A stretch of DNA of 64,000 bases from Maribacter litoralis (GCF_003075045.1 NZ_QCZD01000004.1:124001-188000); one strand, 5' to 3'. Shown: positions 26,051-35,529, counted from the stretch's first letter. Translations and numbers: made by a program. Notes: generated by a model not told the origin, from the sequence alone.

Positions 26051-28726
26051 TTAGAAATTGAAAGTAGCCGTTACGAACAATCTTCTAGGTAAAATTGGTC
26101 TACCTACAAAGAATTGAGATTCCGTTTGACCTGCTGAACCTGCTCTTGGGTTCCCTTCTGTAATTCCGTCACTATCGAATAAATTAAAGACCGATACCCC
26201 TAAACGAACCGAATTGTTGTTATCCTCTTTAGAGAATGTGTAACCGGCACCTAATCTACCTATCGTAATAGCATCTAATTCTATATTATTGGTATCATCG
26301 GTAAATTTGGAACCTGTGTAGTTGAATCCGAAATTGGCATCGAAAGCAGCATTGTCATAATACAATCCTAAGCCGCCCAACAAGTTTGGCTGTCTAGCCA
26401 ATTCGTTACCTACATTGGCTTCTGTAGATGTACCGTTCACCAAATCAAAATCGGTATTTTTTGTAATCTCATGGTTTTGGTATGTCGCATTACCACGAAG
26501 GTTTAAGTACTGGGCAAGACTATAATCCCAAGTTGCCTCAATACCTATTGTTCTTGTATTTTGCTCTGCTCTTGTTTCATCTATTAACTGACCACCAACA
26601 ATGGCTTGTCTAATAGAGATACGATCTTTAAGACCTACATAGTACCCAGCAACAGAACCAGAAAATTTTTGATTTCCGAATTTTGCACCGGCTTCAAATT
26701 GTATAATATTTTCAGCATCGTACGGACTTTCAGAAATACCAGCTACGGGAGCAAAACCTCTTAATTGTGGAAAGAAATATCCCTTAGAAAAGTTTGCGTA
26801 AAGGTTGGTAGTTTCCGTTAACTCATAAAGACCTGCTAGAGAAAGTGCCCAAGCATTTGCATTTACTTCAGTTCTCAAGAACGTACCATCTGCAGTTTGC
26901 ACATCACTTAAACCCGTAGTAAGTTCTGGATCGGCATAAACCGTTTCGCTCATAATACCACCACGACTGTTGATACCATCTGTATGTTCCCATCTGAAAC
27001 CAACATCAAAACGCCATCTATCTAAAATCATCTCATCGGTAATATATAATGCTACTCTATTTTGAGAAAGATAATTGTTAGCGGTCTGACCAATACGATC
27101 ATAAAGTCCGCCTTGAGAATACACCACATTACTACCACTAGCATCGGTATAATTTAAGTTTACCAATTGCGGATTGTTATTGAACTCTGTCAACACTCTA
27201 TATTGATAGTTAACATCTTCTGCTTCTGTACGAGCTATATAAGAACCTACGGTAATGTTATGATTACCGCCATTTGCAGTTTCAATAGATTTGGTAAGGT
27301 TGATCTCACCAGAGTAATCTGTCATTGGACGCAAACGATCCACATGAAGGTTATCAATTACCAAGTCGTTACCGTTAATTTGAGCGCCAGATCCACTTTG
27401 GTAGGCTGCAGTATACCCTAAATTACCGGGAGCAACACTTTCTACATAATTATCTAATGTGATAGGGTTTCCATTATTTCCGCTACCACCAACGTAAAGT
27501 GCGAAGTTGTGCTTGTAGTTTGCATATTTAATTTTAGATGTCAATTTAAGATCATCGTCAAATCTATAGTTGAAATCACCCATAATGTAACCACCAGAAG
27601 TAGCTACACCATCTGAAATAGGACTATTATATGTTCCACCAGGAGTATTAAATGAAGTATTAGCTAAATCACCAGATAGCAATTGTTCAACTGGATTACC
27701 GTCATTACCGTTTATACGCTCTCTGCTACCTCCACTTAAAGGAATAGGAAGATAAAACTGAGCCTTATCGTCAATAAACTGTCCGCTTAAAGTAAAAGAT
27801 CCGTTATCGAACTTCTTTTTAATATTACCTCTAAACTGAACACCCTTTGTTGGCAAACCTACATCTATAGGACCTCTATCATGACGTACAAAACCAGTAA
27901 AAGCATAGTAAGTATTAGAATCCTCGCCACCTAACTGACCACCAGAATAGAAATCGGTTTTAATTCTACCTTGGTTGGCTACTTCTATATTAATAATGTT
28001 ACCCGGGTTGGTATCTCCCGTTTTACTAGTGTAGTTAATAATACCGGCAACAGAACCTGCACCGTATAATACAGCTGCACCACCACGAACAAATTCTACA
28101 CCTTTAAAACCTATATCTGGTCTAGCATAAACATCATGCGCAGAAGAGTTAAGACCGAATGAACTGATCAAAGGCATACCATCATATTGTAGCGGATTAA
28201 ACACATATTGACCACCGGATGGAAGACCTCTAACAAATATATTACTTGCCGTTTCACCACCACCACCTTCTGCGGTAATACCTGGGACACTTCTAAGAAT
28301 ATCTGCCTGACTGTTAGCGGATAGCTTAGTTATTTCTTTCATTTTTACAGAACTGATAGATAAAGGAGCCTGTTTTTGAGAACGAAACGTACTAGAAGCC
28401 GTTAAAACTACCTCATCTAATAACTGACCACCTTCTTGCAGCACAACATTTACTGTTTGTGCGGTACCGTCTAAAGACAACGGTTTATCTACCGGAGTAA
28501 AACCTATATATGATATACGTAATATTTGTTCGCCTGTAAGGTCTGTTGAAAAAGAAAAATTACCATCAAAATCTGATGTTGTACCCGACGTACTACCTAC
28601 TATTAAAATATTAGCACCGGGAATTGGTTCACCTAAATTGTCTGTTACGGTTCCAGAAATATCGGTCTGTGCAAGGGAGCTTGCACTGATAAGAAGTCCG
28701 ATTACCGCAAAAATAATTTTCTTCAT
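26051..28726 (-). CDS. TonB-dependent receptor with carboxypeptidase-like domain
   Basis: An 891-residue outer-membrane receptor. Signal peptide MKKIIFAVIGLLISASSLAQ; carboxypeptidase-like domain at about 22-110 (ISGTVTDNLGEPIPGANILIVGS); TonB-box-like LDEVVLTASS near 103; plug at about 120-235 (ILRSVPGITAEGGGGETASNIFVRGLP, GAAVLYGAGSVAGIINYTSK); then a 22-strand-type barrel to a terminal FNF. It has no SusD partner, so it is of the FecA/CirA-like rather than SusC type. It is transcribed divergently from the LacI regulator across a region with two operators, and lies upstream of the GH63/symporter/kinase unit. The likely job is outer-membrane entry of the same solute. Confidence 0.9.
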   Translation of the reverse strand: MKKIIFAVIGLLISASSLAQTDISGTVTDNLGEPIPGANILIVGSTSGTTSDFDGNFSFSTDLTGEQILRISYIGFTPVDKPLSLDGTAQTVNVVLQEGGQLLDEVVLTASSTFRSQKQAPLSISSVKMKEITKLSANSQADILRSVPGITAEGGGGETASNIFVRGLPSGGQYVFNPLQYDGMPLISSFGLNSSAHDVYARPDIGFKGVEFVRGGAAVLYGAGSVAGIINYTSKTGDTNPGNIINIEVANQGRIKTDFYSGGQLGGEDSNTYYAFTGFVRHDRGPIDVGLPTKGVQFRGNIKKKFDNGSFTLSGQFIDDKAQFYLPIPLSGGSRERINGNDGNPVEQLLSGDLANTSFNTPGGTYNSPISDGVATSGGYIMGDFNYRFDDDLKLTSKIKYANYKHNFALYVGGSGNNGNPITLDNYVESVAPGNLGYTAAYQSGSGAQINGNDLVIDNLHVDRLRPMTDYSGEINLTKSIETANGGNHNITVGSYIARTEAEDVNYQYRVLTEFNNNPQLVNLNYTDASGSNVVYSQGGLYDRIGQTANNYLSQNRVALYITDEMILDRWRFDVGFRWEHTDGINSRGGIMSETVYADPELTTGLSDVQTADGTFLRTEVNANAWALSLAGLYELTETTNLYANFSKGYFFPQLRGFAPVAGISESPYDAENIIQFEAGAKFGNQKFSGSVAGYYVGLKDRISIRQAIVGGQLIDETRAEQNTRTIGIEATWDYSLAQYLNLRGNATYQNHEITKNTDFDLVNGTSTEANVGNELARQPNLLGGLGLYYDNAAFDANFGFNYTGSKFTDDTNNIELDAITIGRLGAGYTFSKEDNNNSVRLGVSVFNLFDSDGITEGNPRAGSAGQTESQFFVGRPILPRRLFVTATFNF

Positions 28727-28837
28727 AATGTTTGAGTTTTTTTAAGTTGAGTCGATTTAAATTATCAAATCGTTGATTTTGAAGCCAAATTATGTGAATA
28801 TAGCATTCTATTAACCAAAAATTAACGAAATATCAAT

Positions 28838-28861
28838 GCAAACGTTTGCGGAAACGTTTGC
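28838..28861. promoter_or_regulatory. tandem LacI-family operators
   Basis: Two abutting palindromes sit between the divergent TonB receptor and LacI genes: GCAAACGTTTGC (28838-28849, perfect) and GGAAACGTTTGC (28850-28861, one mismatch). The AAACGTTT core with a central CG is the classic LacI-family half-site pair. Centre-to-centre spacing is 12 bp. They lie 60-83 bp before the regulator start and 112-135 bp before the receptor start, so they could control both. Confidence 0.85.
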
Positions 28862-28920
28862 AATTTATTTTGTATTATTGTTATTCCTTCAATAAACATA
28901 TAATTTACTCATTTTCAACC

Positions 28921-29946
28921 ATGAGCAAAAAAAGAAACACCACTTTAAAAGAGCTTTCTAAAGAACTTAGTTTATCCATTTCAACAGTTTCAAGAGCCCT
29001 TAACGACCACCCGGATATCAGCCCTGCTACTAAGGAGAAGGTCAAAAAATTGGCCAAGCAAATGAATTATGTACCCAATTTATTTGCCAGAGGATTTCGC
29101 TCTCGTGAAACTCATATTCTTGGGGTAATTGTACCCAACATATCGCACTTATTCACTTCTACCATTATAAAAGGAATTATTGAGGAGGCCGAGTTAAGAG
29201 GCTACCGTGTTATTATATCAGAATCTAATAATGATGACACCAAGCAAGTAGAAATGTTGAATACCATGACACAGTTTGGGGTTGATGGCGTATTAATGTC
29301 ATTGGCACGAAAAACAAAAAATGTAGAAGAGGTTTTAAAGGTTTTAAATCGTATCCCCATTGTTTTATTCGACAAGGTATCAAGTAAAATACCCTGCACC
29401 CAAGTAGTTATCAATGAAGAAGAGGCTGCATTTAATGCTGTTGAACATTTAATAGAACTCGGTAAGAAACGAATAGCTATTATTAAAGAAACCGAAAACT
29501 CATACAATTCAGAAAAAAGATTCGCTGGTTATTTAAGGGCATTAAATCAATATGATATACCGGTACGAGATAAGTTGATACTAAGTACCGAAGATATCTC
29601 ATTGGGGAACGGAAGACGATTGGCCAATATTCTTATAAGCATGAAAAAACGACCCGATGCCATTTTTGCCATTACCGATAATGCTGCAATTGGAGCGATT
29701 AAAGCGTTACATAAGTTTAAGATTAAAATACCGGACGAAATGGCCGTAGTAGGTTTCAGCAACTCGAACAATTCTACTATTATTAGTCCGGCTTTGACCA
29801 CAGTAGATCAACCCGGTGACAAAATTGGACGTACAGCGGTTCGTTTCTTAATTGAAGAAATAGTAAGCCCTACGAACGAAGTAAACACTAAAACCGTTGA
29901 GATTAAAACTAGTTTAATTGTTAGGGATTCTTCACTAATGGTTTAA
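28921..29946 (+). CDS. LacI-family transcriptional regulator
   Basis: A 341-residue regulator. The ATG at 28921 puts the helix-turn-helix at residues 7-30 (TLKELSKELSLSISTVSRAL); the longer frame begins with a TTG inside the operators and is rejected. The hinge helix reads NYVPNLFARGFRS near residue 55. The remaining residues form a periplasmic-binding-protein-like effector domain (LGVIVPNISHLFTSTIIKGI, GVDGVLMSLARKT, PDAIFAITDNAAIGAIKAL). The effector is presumably the locus solute or its breakdown product. It is divergent from the TonB receptor and convergent with the carboxylase operon (15 bp apart). Confidence 0.94.
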   Translation: MSKKRNTTLKELSKELSLSISTVSRALNDHPDISPATKEKVKKLAKQMNYVPNLFARGFRSRETHILGVIVPNISHLFTSTIIKGIIEEAELRGYRVIISESNNDDTKQVEMLNTMTQFGVDGVLMSLARKTKNVEEVLKVLNRIPIVLFDKVSSKIPCTQVVINEEEAAFNAVEHLIELGKKRIAIIKETENSYNSEKRFAGYLRALNQYDIPVRDKLILSTEDISLGNGRRLANILISMKKRPDAIFAITDNAAIGAIKALHKFKIKIPDEMAVVGFSNSNNSTIISPALTTVDQPGDKIGRTAVRFLIEEIVSPTNEVNTKTVEIKTSLIVRDSSLMV

Positions 29947-29961
29947 AAAGGCAAGAATAGA

Positions 29962-31503
29962 TTATAATGGAATATTGCCATGCTTCTTCTTTGGCAAGGT
30001 GGCTACTTTATTCTCTAGCATAGTATACGCTTTTATCAACTTTCTTCTAGTGTCTTTCGGTAGAATTACCTCATCAATAAATCCTCTTTGGGCGGCACTG
30101 TAAGGGTTTGCAAATAGTTTAGCGTATTCCGCCTCTTTTTCCGCCAGTTTTGCTTCTGGATCATCGGCAGCGCTTATTTCCTTTCTAAAGATGATCTCAC
30201 TTGCACCTTTGGCTCCCATTACCGCAATTTCTGCACCTGGCCAAGCATAATTTAAATCGGCCCCAATATGTTTAGAATTCATAACATCATACGCACCACC
30301 GTATGCTTTTCTGGTAATTACGGTTACCTTAGGCACTGTTGCCTCACTTAAAGCATAGAGTAATTTTGCACCATTGGTGATAATACCGTTCCATTCTTGA
30401 TCGGTACCAGGCAAAAATCCAGGAACATCTACCAATACCAAGAGTGGAATATTAAAACAATCGCAAAAGCGTGTAAAACGAGCTGCCTTTTTAGAGCTAT
30501 CAACATCAAGTACACCTGCGAGACTAATTGGCTGATTGGCAACAATACCAATACTTTTTCCTCCTAATCTTGCAAAACCGACAACAATGTTATCGGCATA
30601 CACTTCGTGAATTTCAAAGAATGAATCTTGATCAATAATTCCGTTGATAACGTTGCGCATATCATAAGGCTGATTTGCATTTTCAGGAACAATATCCTCT
30701 AGTACATCACGAACCTCGTTACCTGCAACAAATGGTATATCGGTTGGTTTATCCTCACAATTTTGGGGCATATAACCAATCATCTGCTTAATCTGATTGA
30801 TACATTGAATATCGTTAGCTGCCGTAAGATGCGTTACACCAGATTTAGTTGCATGCGTTAATGCACCACCGAGTTCTTCTGAGGTTACTTCTTCGTTCGT
30901 TACCGTCTTCACCACATTTGGACCGGTAACGAACATGTAGCTAGAATTCTCTACCATTAATGTAAAATCTGTCATTGCAGGTGAATACACTGCTCCACCG
31001 GCACAAGGACCCATTATCGCAGAAATCTGAGGAATAACCCCCGATGCCATTACATTTTTATGGAAAATATCGGCATAGCCACCTAATGAACGTACTCCCT
31101 CTTGAATTCGAGCTCCGCCACTATCATTTAACCCGATCATTGGCACACCTATTTTCATGGCCAGGTCCATGATCTTACAAATTTTTTCAGCATGCGTTTC
31201 GGACAATGCTCCTCCAAAAACAGTAAAATCTTGTGCAAAAACACAAACTTGCCTACCATTGATTGTACCATAACCCGTTACTACTCCGTCCCCATAAAAG
31301 ACTTGCTTGTCCATACCAAAATCTTTGGTACGGTGGGTAACCAAGGCACCCATTTCTTCAAATGAACCTTCATCCAGCAAAAAATGAATACGTTCATAAG
31401 CAGTTAACTTTCCTTTAGCGTGCTGTTTGTCAATACGTTCTTGACCACCACCCAATTTCGCCAATGCCAGTTTCTCTGCTAATATCTCTTTATTATCTTT
31501 CAT
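29962..31503 (-). CDS. pccB: propionyl-CoA carboxylase carboxyltransferase subunit
   Basis: A 513-residue crotonase-fold carboxyltransferase. It carries both oxyanion-hole glycine motifs, [15 protein letters not shown] near residue 128 and [15 protein letters not shown] near 415. Other family features are [20 protein letters not shown] near 90 and [17 protein letters not shown] near 362. It transfers carboxyl from biotin to propionyl-CoA (or acetyl-CoA). It is the third gene of the unit biotin carrier, biotin carboxylase, carboxyltransferase, 30 bp after the carboxylase gene. Propionyl-CoA is favoured because the genome neighbourhood also encodes methylmalonyl-CoA mutase. Confidence 0.93.
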   Translation of the reverse strand: MKDNKEILAEKLALAKLGGGQERIDKQHAKGKLTAYERIHFLLDEGSFEEMGALVTHRTKDFGMDKQVFYGDGVVTGYGTINGRQVCVFAQDFTVFGGALSETHAEKICKIMDLAMKIGVPMIGLNDSGGARIQEGVRSLGGYADIFHKNVMASGVIPQISAIMGPCAGGAVYSPAMTDFTLMVENSSYMFVTGPNVVKTVTNEEVTSEELGGALTHATKSGVTHLTAANDIQCINQIKQMIGYMPQNCEDKPTDIPFVAGNEVRDVLEDIVPENANQPYDMRNVINGIIDQDSFFEIHEVYADNIVVGFARLGGKSIGIVANQPISLAGVLDVDSSKKAARFTRFCDCFNIPLLVLVDVPGFLPGTDQEWNGIITNGAKLLYALSEATVPKVTVITRKAYGGAYDVMNSKHIGADLNYAWPGAEIAVMGAKGASEIIFRKEISAADDPEAKLAEKEAEYAKLFANPYSAAQRGFIDEVILPKDTRRKLIKAYTMLENKVATLPKKKHGNIPL

Positions 31504-31533
31504 TCTAATCGTTCAAAAAATCTTAATTGCCTT

Positions 31534-33006
31534 CTATATTCTACTCTTCTGCCAGTTAGAAGATACCTCAGACGGAATTTTTAATATTTTATCGTTATCC
31601 AAATACAATTTTAATGCTGTTAAAGCTGCTATTCTTCTTTCTTCCGCATATTGCTTTTCTAAATGCTCTGGAGAATAGTAGTTTTTGACAAAATGAGTAT
31701 CAAAATTCCCTGATGTAAAAGCTTCGTGCTCACACACAAATTTTCCAAATGACAAGGTTGTGGCAACACCTTCTACTTTATAATTATCAATAGCCTTTAC
31801 CATTAACTGTATGGCTTCATCTCTAGTTGCACCGTAGGTAATCAACTTAGAAATCATGGGGTCATAATAAATGGGCACTTCCATCCCTTCTTCAAAACCA
31901 TCATCTACACGAATACCTTCGCCAACCGGTGTTTTGTAGGTTGACAGCTTTCCTATACTCGGCATAAAATTAGCCAACGGATCTTCTGCATATACACGAA
32001 CTTCAAGCGCATGACCTATTATTTTTAAATCGTCTTGGGTAAAAGCTAACTCTTCGCCTCTGGCTACTTTTATTTGCTGCTCTACCAAATCAATACCAGA
32101 TATCAACTCAGACACCGGATGTTCTACTTGCAGCCTCGTATTCATTTCCAAGAAGTAGAAATTCTTGTTTTCATCGAGTAAGAACTCCACCGTACCTGCA
32201 CCTACATAATCACATGCTTTTGCTACTTTGATGGCAGCTTCGCCCATACTCTTTCTAATTTCTGGAGTTAAAACTGCTGAAGGAGCTTCTTCGACTACTT
32301 TTTGATGTCTTCTTTGCACACTACATTCCCGTTCAAATAAATGAACGGTATTACCATGCGTATCGGCTAAAATTTGAATTTCTATATGCCTAGGTGAGCC
32401 TACGTACTTTTCTATAAAAACGGAACCATCACCAAAAGCAGCTAGTGCTTCCCCGATAGCCCTATCCATTTGTTCTGGAAGATCCTTTAAGTTCTCTACA
32501 ACGCGCATTCCCTTACCACCACCACCTGCAGATGCCTTTATTAAAATAGGAAATCCAATTTGCTTAGCTACCTTTTCAGCTAAAGCAACATCGGTTATGG
32601 CCTCTTCTATACCTGGCACCATGGGGATGTCATAATCGCGAACTGCTTCTTTTGCCGCTAGTTTGTTTCCCATCACTTTAATCGCATGAGGCTTAGGACC
32701 GATAAACGTAATACCATTATCTTCAACCATTTGTGCAAAAGCAGCATTCTCACTTAAAAAACCGTAACCTGGGTGAATACCTTCTGCACCGGTCACCTTA
32801 GCTGCATCGATAACTTTCTCCATGACCAAATAAGATTCCGATGATGGCGCTGGACCTAATAAAACCGCTTCATCAGCGAATTTTACGTGTGGTGAATGGC
32901 GGTCGACTTCTGAATAAACGGCAACTGTTTTGACACCCATTTTATGGGCAGTCTTCATTATTCTTAAAGCTATTTCACCTCTATTGGCTATTAGTATTTT
33001 CTTCAT
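31534..33006 (-). CDS. accC: biotin carboxylase subunit of acyl-CoA carboxylase
   Basis: A 490-residue ATP-grasp enzyme that carboxylates biotin. N-terminal KILIANRGEIALRIMKTAHKMG, the ATP glycine loop KASAGGGGKGMRVV near residue 160, SPRHIEIQILAD near 205, FERECSVQRRHQKVVEEAPS near 225, and the catalytic-site EMNTRLQVEHPVSE near 289 are all present. It lacks a carrier domain; that is supplied by the separate 159-residue protein upstream. A 23-nt palindromic repeat lies 11 bp before its start, inside the 90-bp gap to the carrier gene. Confidence 0.95.
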   Translation of the reverse strand: MKKILIANRGEIALRIMKTAHKMGVKTVAVYSEVDRHSPHVKFADEAVLLGPAPSSESYLVMEKVIDAAKVTGAEGIHPGYGFLSENAAFAQMVEDNGITFIGPKPHAIKVMGNKLAAKEAVRDYDIPMVPGIEEAITDVALAEKVAKQIGFPILIKASAGGGGKGMRVVENLKDLPEQMDRAIGEALAAFGDGSVFIEKYVGSPRHIEIQILADTHGNTVHLFERECSVQRRHQKVVEEAPSAVLTPEIRKSMGEAAIKVAKACDYVGAGTVEFLLDENKNFYFLEMNTRLQVEHPVSELISGIDLVEQQIKVARGEELAFTQDDLKIIGHALEVRVYAEDPLANFMPSIGKLSTYKTPVGEGIRVDDGFEEGMEVPIYYDPMISKLITYGATRDEAIQLMVKAIDNYKVEGVATTLSFGKFVCEHEAFTSGNFDTHFVKNYYSPEHLEKQYAEERRIAALTALKLYLDNDKILKIPSEVSSNWQKSRI

Positions 33007-33016
33007 TCAAACTAAA

Positions 33017-33039
33017 TTTACTCGATAATCGAGATTTAA
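33017..33039. repeat. 23-nt repeat with palindromic core, copy 2
   Basis: This is the exact reverse complement of 25958-25980. The core CTCGATAATCGAG (33021-33033) is palindromic. It lies in the gap between the carrier and biotin carboxylase genes, where an operator, an internal promoter site or an RNA stem would affect the downstream genes. Confidence 0.7.
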
Positions 33040-33096
33040 ATCCCAACGGTTTACCACTAGACATTACGCGTTTCTCTCTATTACTATCGTATTTTT

Positions 33097-33576
33097 CTAT
33101 TCCATTTTAATAATCAGCTGTCCTTTTTCTACGGCATCATCTTTCTTCACTTCAATAGATTGAATTTTTCCTTCACCTTGCGCCATTATAACGTTTTCCA
33201 TTTTCATGGCGGACAGCACTAGCAATGGTGTACCTTCAACAATCTCATCACCTACATCAACCATTACCTCAACTATAAGGCCCGGCATTGGAGCCTTAAC
33301 CTCATTGAGTTTTTGGGTAGTAACCGACAGTAATCCCATTTTCTTGACCTGCTGATCGTATTCATCCTCAAGTTTAACATCATATTTATTGCCATTAACC
33401 GACAGAGAGATCGTCTTGTTCAAAAAATCGGAATGGAGTATTTCTACCTCAAAAGCCCTATTATTTTTTAAAACATGAAGTGTTTGTGAATTAACGGAAA
33501 TACAATCTAAAGATTCAGCATCGTTAGTTTTGTATTCTAACTCTTCTTCGTTTACGGTAATTAAATAGTCTGCCAT
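33097..33576 (-). CDS. biotin carboxyl carrier protein (acyl-CoA carboxylase)
   Basis: A 159-residue carrier. The C-terminal biotinyl domain (about residues 90-159) has KAPMPGLIVEVMVDVGDEI and the biotinylation motif LSAMKMEN, with the modified Lys at 125. The N-terminal 85 residues form a small beta-rich domain (NGNKYDVKLEDEYDQQ) that likely contacts the other subunits. It is first in the three-gene carboxylase unit and 90 bp before the biotin carboxylase. A -7 element sits about 33 bp upstream. Confidence 0.93.
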   Translation of the reverse strand: MADYLITVNEEELEYKTNDAESLDCISVNSQTLHVLKNNRAFEVEILHSDFLNKTISLSVNGNKYDVKLEDEYDQQVKKMGLLSVTTQKLNEVKAPMPGLIVEVMVDVGDEIVEGTPLLVLSAMKMENVIMAQGEGKIQSIEVKKDDAVEKGQLIIKME

Positions 33577-33608
33577 ATATGATAGTATAAAACAATATGA
33601 GTGTTTAC

Positions 33609-33616
33609 CAAAGATA
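33609..33616 (-). promoter_or_regulatory. -7 promoter element for the carboxylase operon
   Basis: TATCTTTG on the minus strand, an exact TAnnTTTG match and identical to the mutase-operon element at 11478-11485. It predicts transcription start near 33602 and a short leader before the carrier ATG at 33576. No clear -33 TTG is visible. Confidence 0.5.
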
Positions 33617-33812
33617 TTGAAAAAGATTGGCGATAATTTGAAGCGACTTGAAATGACATTACTCCCAATTATTTAAATAATTAGAATTTGTATTATTACA
33701 AAAAAGTACACCGATAGGAACACCAAAATTCTGGTGTTACAGTGAAATATAGTTTTTAAGGGGAAAAGTAAATATATCGGACAGAACAGCGCAAAGCACC
33801 GTAAATATTGAC

Positions 33813-33852
33813 CAAAAACAAAAAATCCAACCTAAATAAATAGATTGGATTT
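33813..33852 (-). terminator. intrinsic terminator after tRNA-Asn
   Basis: Arms AAATCCAA (33823-33830) and TTGGATTT (33845-33852) with a 14-nt loop. On the minus strand the hairpin is followed by a T-rich run interrupted by single bases. It lies 10 nt beyond the tRNA 3' end. The remaining gap towards 33577 holds only the carboxylase promoter region. Confidence 0.75.
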
Positions 33853-33861
33853 CGTTTTTTG

Positions 33862-33935
33862 CTCCCCCTCTTGGGCTCGAACCAAGGACCCTCTGATTAA
33901 CAGTCAGATGCTCTAACCAACTGAGCTAAGGAGGA
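33862..33935 (-). tRNA. tRNA-Asn (GTT)
   Basis: A 74-nt cloverleaf on the minus strand. Acceptor stem TCCTCCT pairs with AGGGGGA (one G-U), the D-arm has GCTC/GAGC with loop AGTTGGTTA, the anticodon stem is TCTGA/TCAGA around CTGTTAA (anticodon GTT at 33899-33901), and the T-arm is CTTGG/CCAAG with TTCGAGC. The discriminator base is G, as usual for tRNA-Asn. CCA is not encoded. Confidence 0.97.
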
Positions 33936-34015
33936 AAATAACCCGTTTTAGTTTCCTAAAGCGGGTGCAAATATAGTAGTTTTTTGAAAGTCGCCAAACA
34001 AATAAATTATTTTTT

Positions 34016-35368
34016 TTATTTAAATATCGCCTTATAAACATCGTTACCGTTTGCGAACAGTAAAAGTGCTATTAAAATAAAGAATCCGGTGATTTGTGCG
34101 TACTCTAAAAACTTATCGCTTGGCTTTCTACCTGTAATCATTTCGTATAGCAAAAACATCACATGACCACCATCTAAAGCTGGTATCGGTAGAATATTCA
34201 TAAATGCCAGAATAATCGATATAAAAGCAGTGGTAGCCCAAAATGCCGGCCAGTTCCAAGTATCTGGGAACATACCGCCAATAGCGGCAAAACCACCAAC
34301 CTCTTTATAGGCGCCAGTATCAGGATTAAAGATTTTCTTCATCCCTTTAATATAATCCGTAAGGGTCTTAACACCTTTGTTCCATCCAGCCGGGATAGAT
34401 TCTAGAAAAGTATAGTTAAGTGTCTCAAATTTAAAATAGCCCTTTTCCTCATATTCTTCCATGGTATTAAATCCCGCATAAACACCGAATTTACCTTCGT
34501 CAGAAACTTTTGCATTCAATGATACTTTATTACCTTCCCGCATAACTTCTATAGGAACAGTTTTACCTTTGTTAGCCGCTAATACAGGAATAACCTGATC
34601 TTGATACTCCACAGGTGTTCCGGCAATTTTTACTACAGCATCACCTTCTTTAAATCCGCTATCTTTATTTGGAGAATCTTCTGGAATACTTCTAACAACA
34701 AACGGATTTCGGTATGAAATAAACCTAACATTCTCTTTATTGTTAGAAATAGTTTCTATAAAATCAACTGGAATTTCTTTCTCTATAGTACTACCAGCTC
34801 GTTCAATCGTAATATTCTCGCCATAAACCACTTCTGGCACTATATTATTCAAAGATTCAATCTCTTTACCATCAACAGCAATGACCTTATCTCCCGTTTC
34901 TATTCCAAGGGCATTACCCAATGTAGTATCGGTAACCCATACTCCGTCTTTTAGACTATCGTTTGCAATGTATGTCTCACCATAGGCATATGCCAAGCCA
35001 ATGAAAATAACAACGGCCAAAATGAAATTTACCGTTACACCGCCCAACATGATGATTAATCGTTGCCAAGCCGGTTTGCTTCTAAACTCCCACTCCTTAG
35101 GCTCTTCTGCCATGGCTTCCTTGTCCATGCTCTCATCTATCATTCCAGATATTTTTACGTATCCGCCAAGTGGCAACCAACCAATACCATATTCGGTCTC
35201 CCCAATTTTCTTTTTGAAAAGTGAAAACTTTACATCAAAAAACAAGTAGAACTTCTCTACTCTGGTCTTAAAATATTTAGCTGGTATAAAATGCCCTAAC
35301 TCATGTAGTACAATTAGTATAGAAAGGCTTAAAAAAAATTGAATCGTCTTTATTACAATGGGGCTCAT
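34016..35368 (-). CDS. rseP: RIP metalloprotease RseP (site-2 protease)
   Basis: A 450-residue intramembrane zinc protease that cuts anti-sigma factors and leftover signal peptides. I chose ATG 35368 because it starts the first helix (MSPIVIKTIQFFLSLSILIV); the longer frame adds ten polar residues. The zinc motif HELGH is near residue 24, and the second metal-ligand motif, NILPIPALDGGHVMFLLYE, is near 395. Between helices lies a PDZ region (SPNKDSGFKEGDAVVKIAGTPV near 230). The gene is adjacent to tRNA-Asn and divergent from the SCO gene. No sigma or anti-sigma gene is in the window. Confidence 0.95.
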   Translation of the reverse strand: MSPIVIKTIQFFLSLSILIVLHELGHFIPAKYFKTRVEKFYLFFDVKFSLFKKKIGETEYGIGWLPLGGYVKISGMIDESMDKEAMAEEPKEWEFRSKPAWQRLIIMLGGVTVNFILAVVIFIGLAYAYGETYIANDSLKDGVWVTDTTLGNALGIETGDKVIAVDGKEIESLNNIVPEVVYGENITIERAGSTIEKEIPVDFIETISNNKENVRFISYRNPFVVRSIPEDSPNKDSGFKEGDAVVKIAGTPVEYQDQVIPVLAANKGKTVPIEVMREGNKVSLNAKVSDEGKFGVYAGFNTMEEYEEKGYFKFETLNYTFLESIPAGWNKGVKTLTDYIKGMKKIFNPDTGAYKEVGGFAAIGGMFPDTWNWPAFWATTAFISIILAFMNILPIPALDGGHVMFLLYEMITGRKPSDKFLEYAQITGFFILIALLLFANGNDVYKAIFK

Positions 35369-35487
35369 CCTTATTTCCTGAAAATTAAAATCGCACAAAA
35401 GTACATTTTTACAACCGCTAAAAAAAAGAAACCCGCTGACCTAGTGGTATTTTATGAATAATTTATCAGGCGAAGCAGTAAATTTCC

Positions 35488-35518
35488 TTGAAAACTCGCC
35501 ACCCCTAGACTATCTTTG
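35488..35518 (+). promoter_or_regulatory. Bacteroidota-type promoter for the SCO gene
   Basis: TTG at 35488-35490 (-33 type) and TATCTTTG at 35511-35518 (-7, exact TAnnTTTG), separated by 20 bp, the usual spacing. The start codon follows 11 bp after the -7 box, implying a leader of only about five bases. Confidence 0.6.
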
Positions 35519-35529
35519 TATAAAAAAGT

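Noticed and set aside
28846..28920. N-terminal extension of the LacI regulator
   Set aside because: It would start with TTG inside the operators and adds 25 residues before the conserved helix-turn-helix.
33862..33935. tRNA-Asn as an integration site for a mobile element
   Set aside because: No integrase gene and no repeated tRNA 3' end were seen on either side; the neighbours are ordinary core genes.
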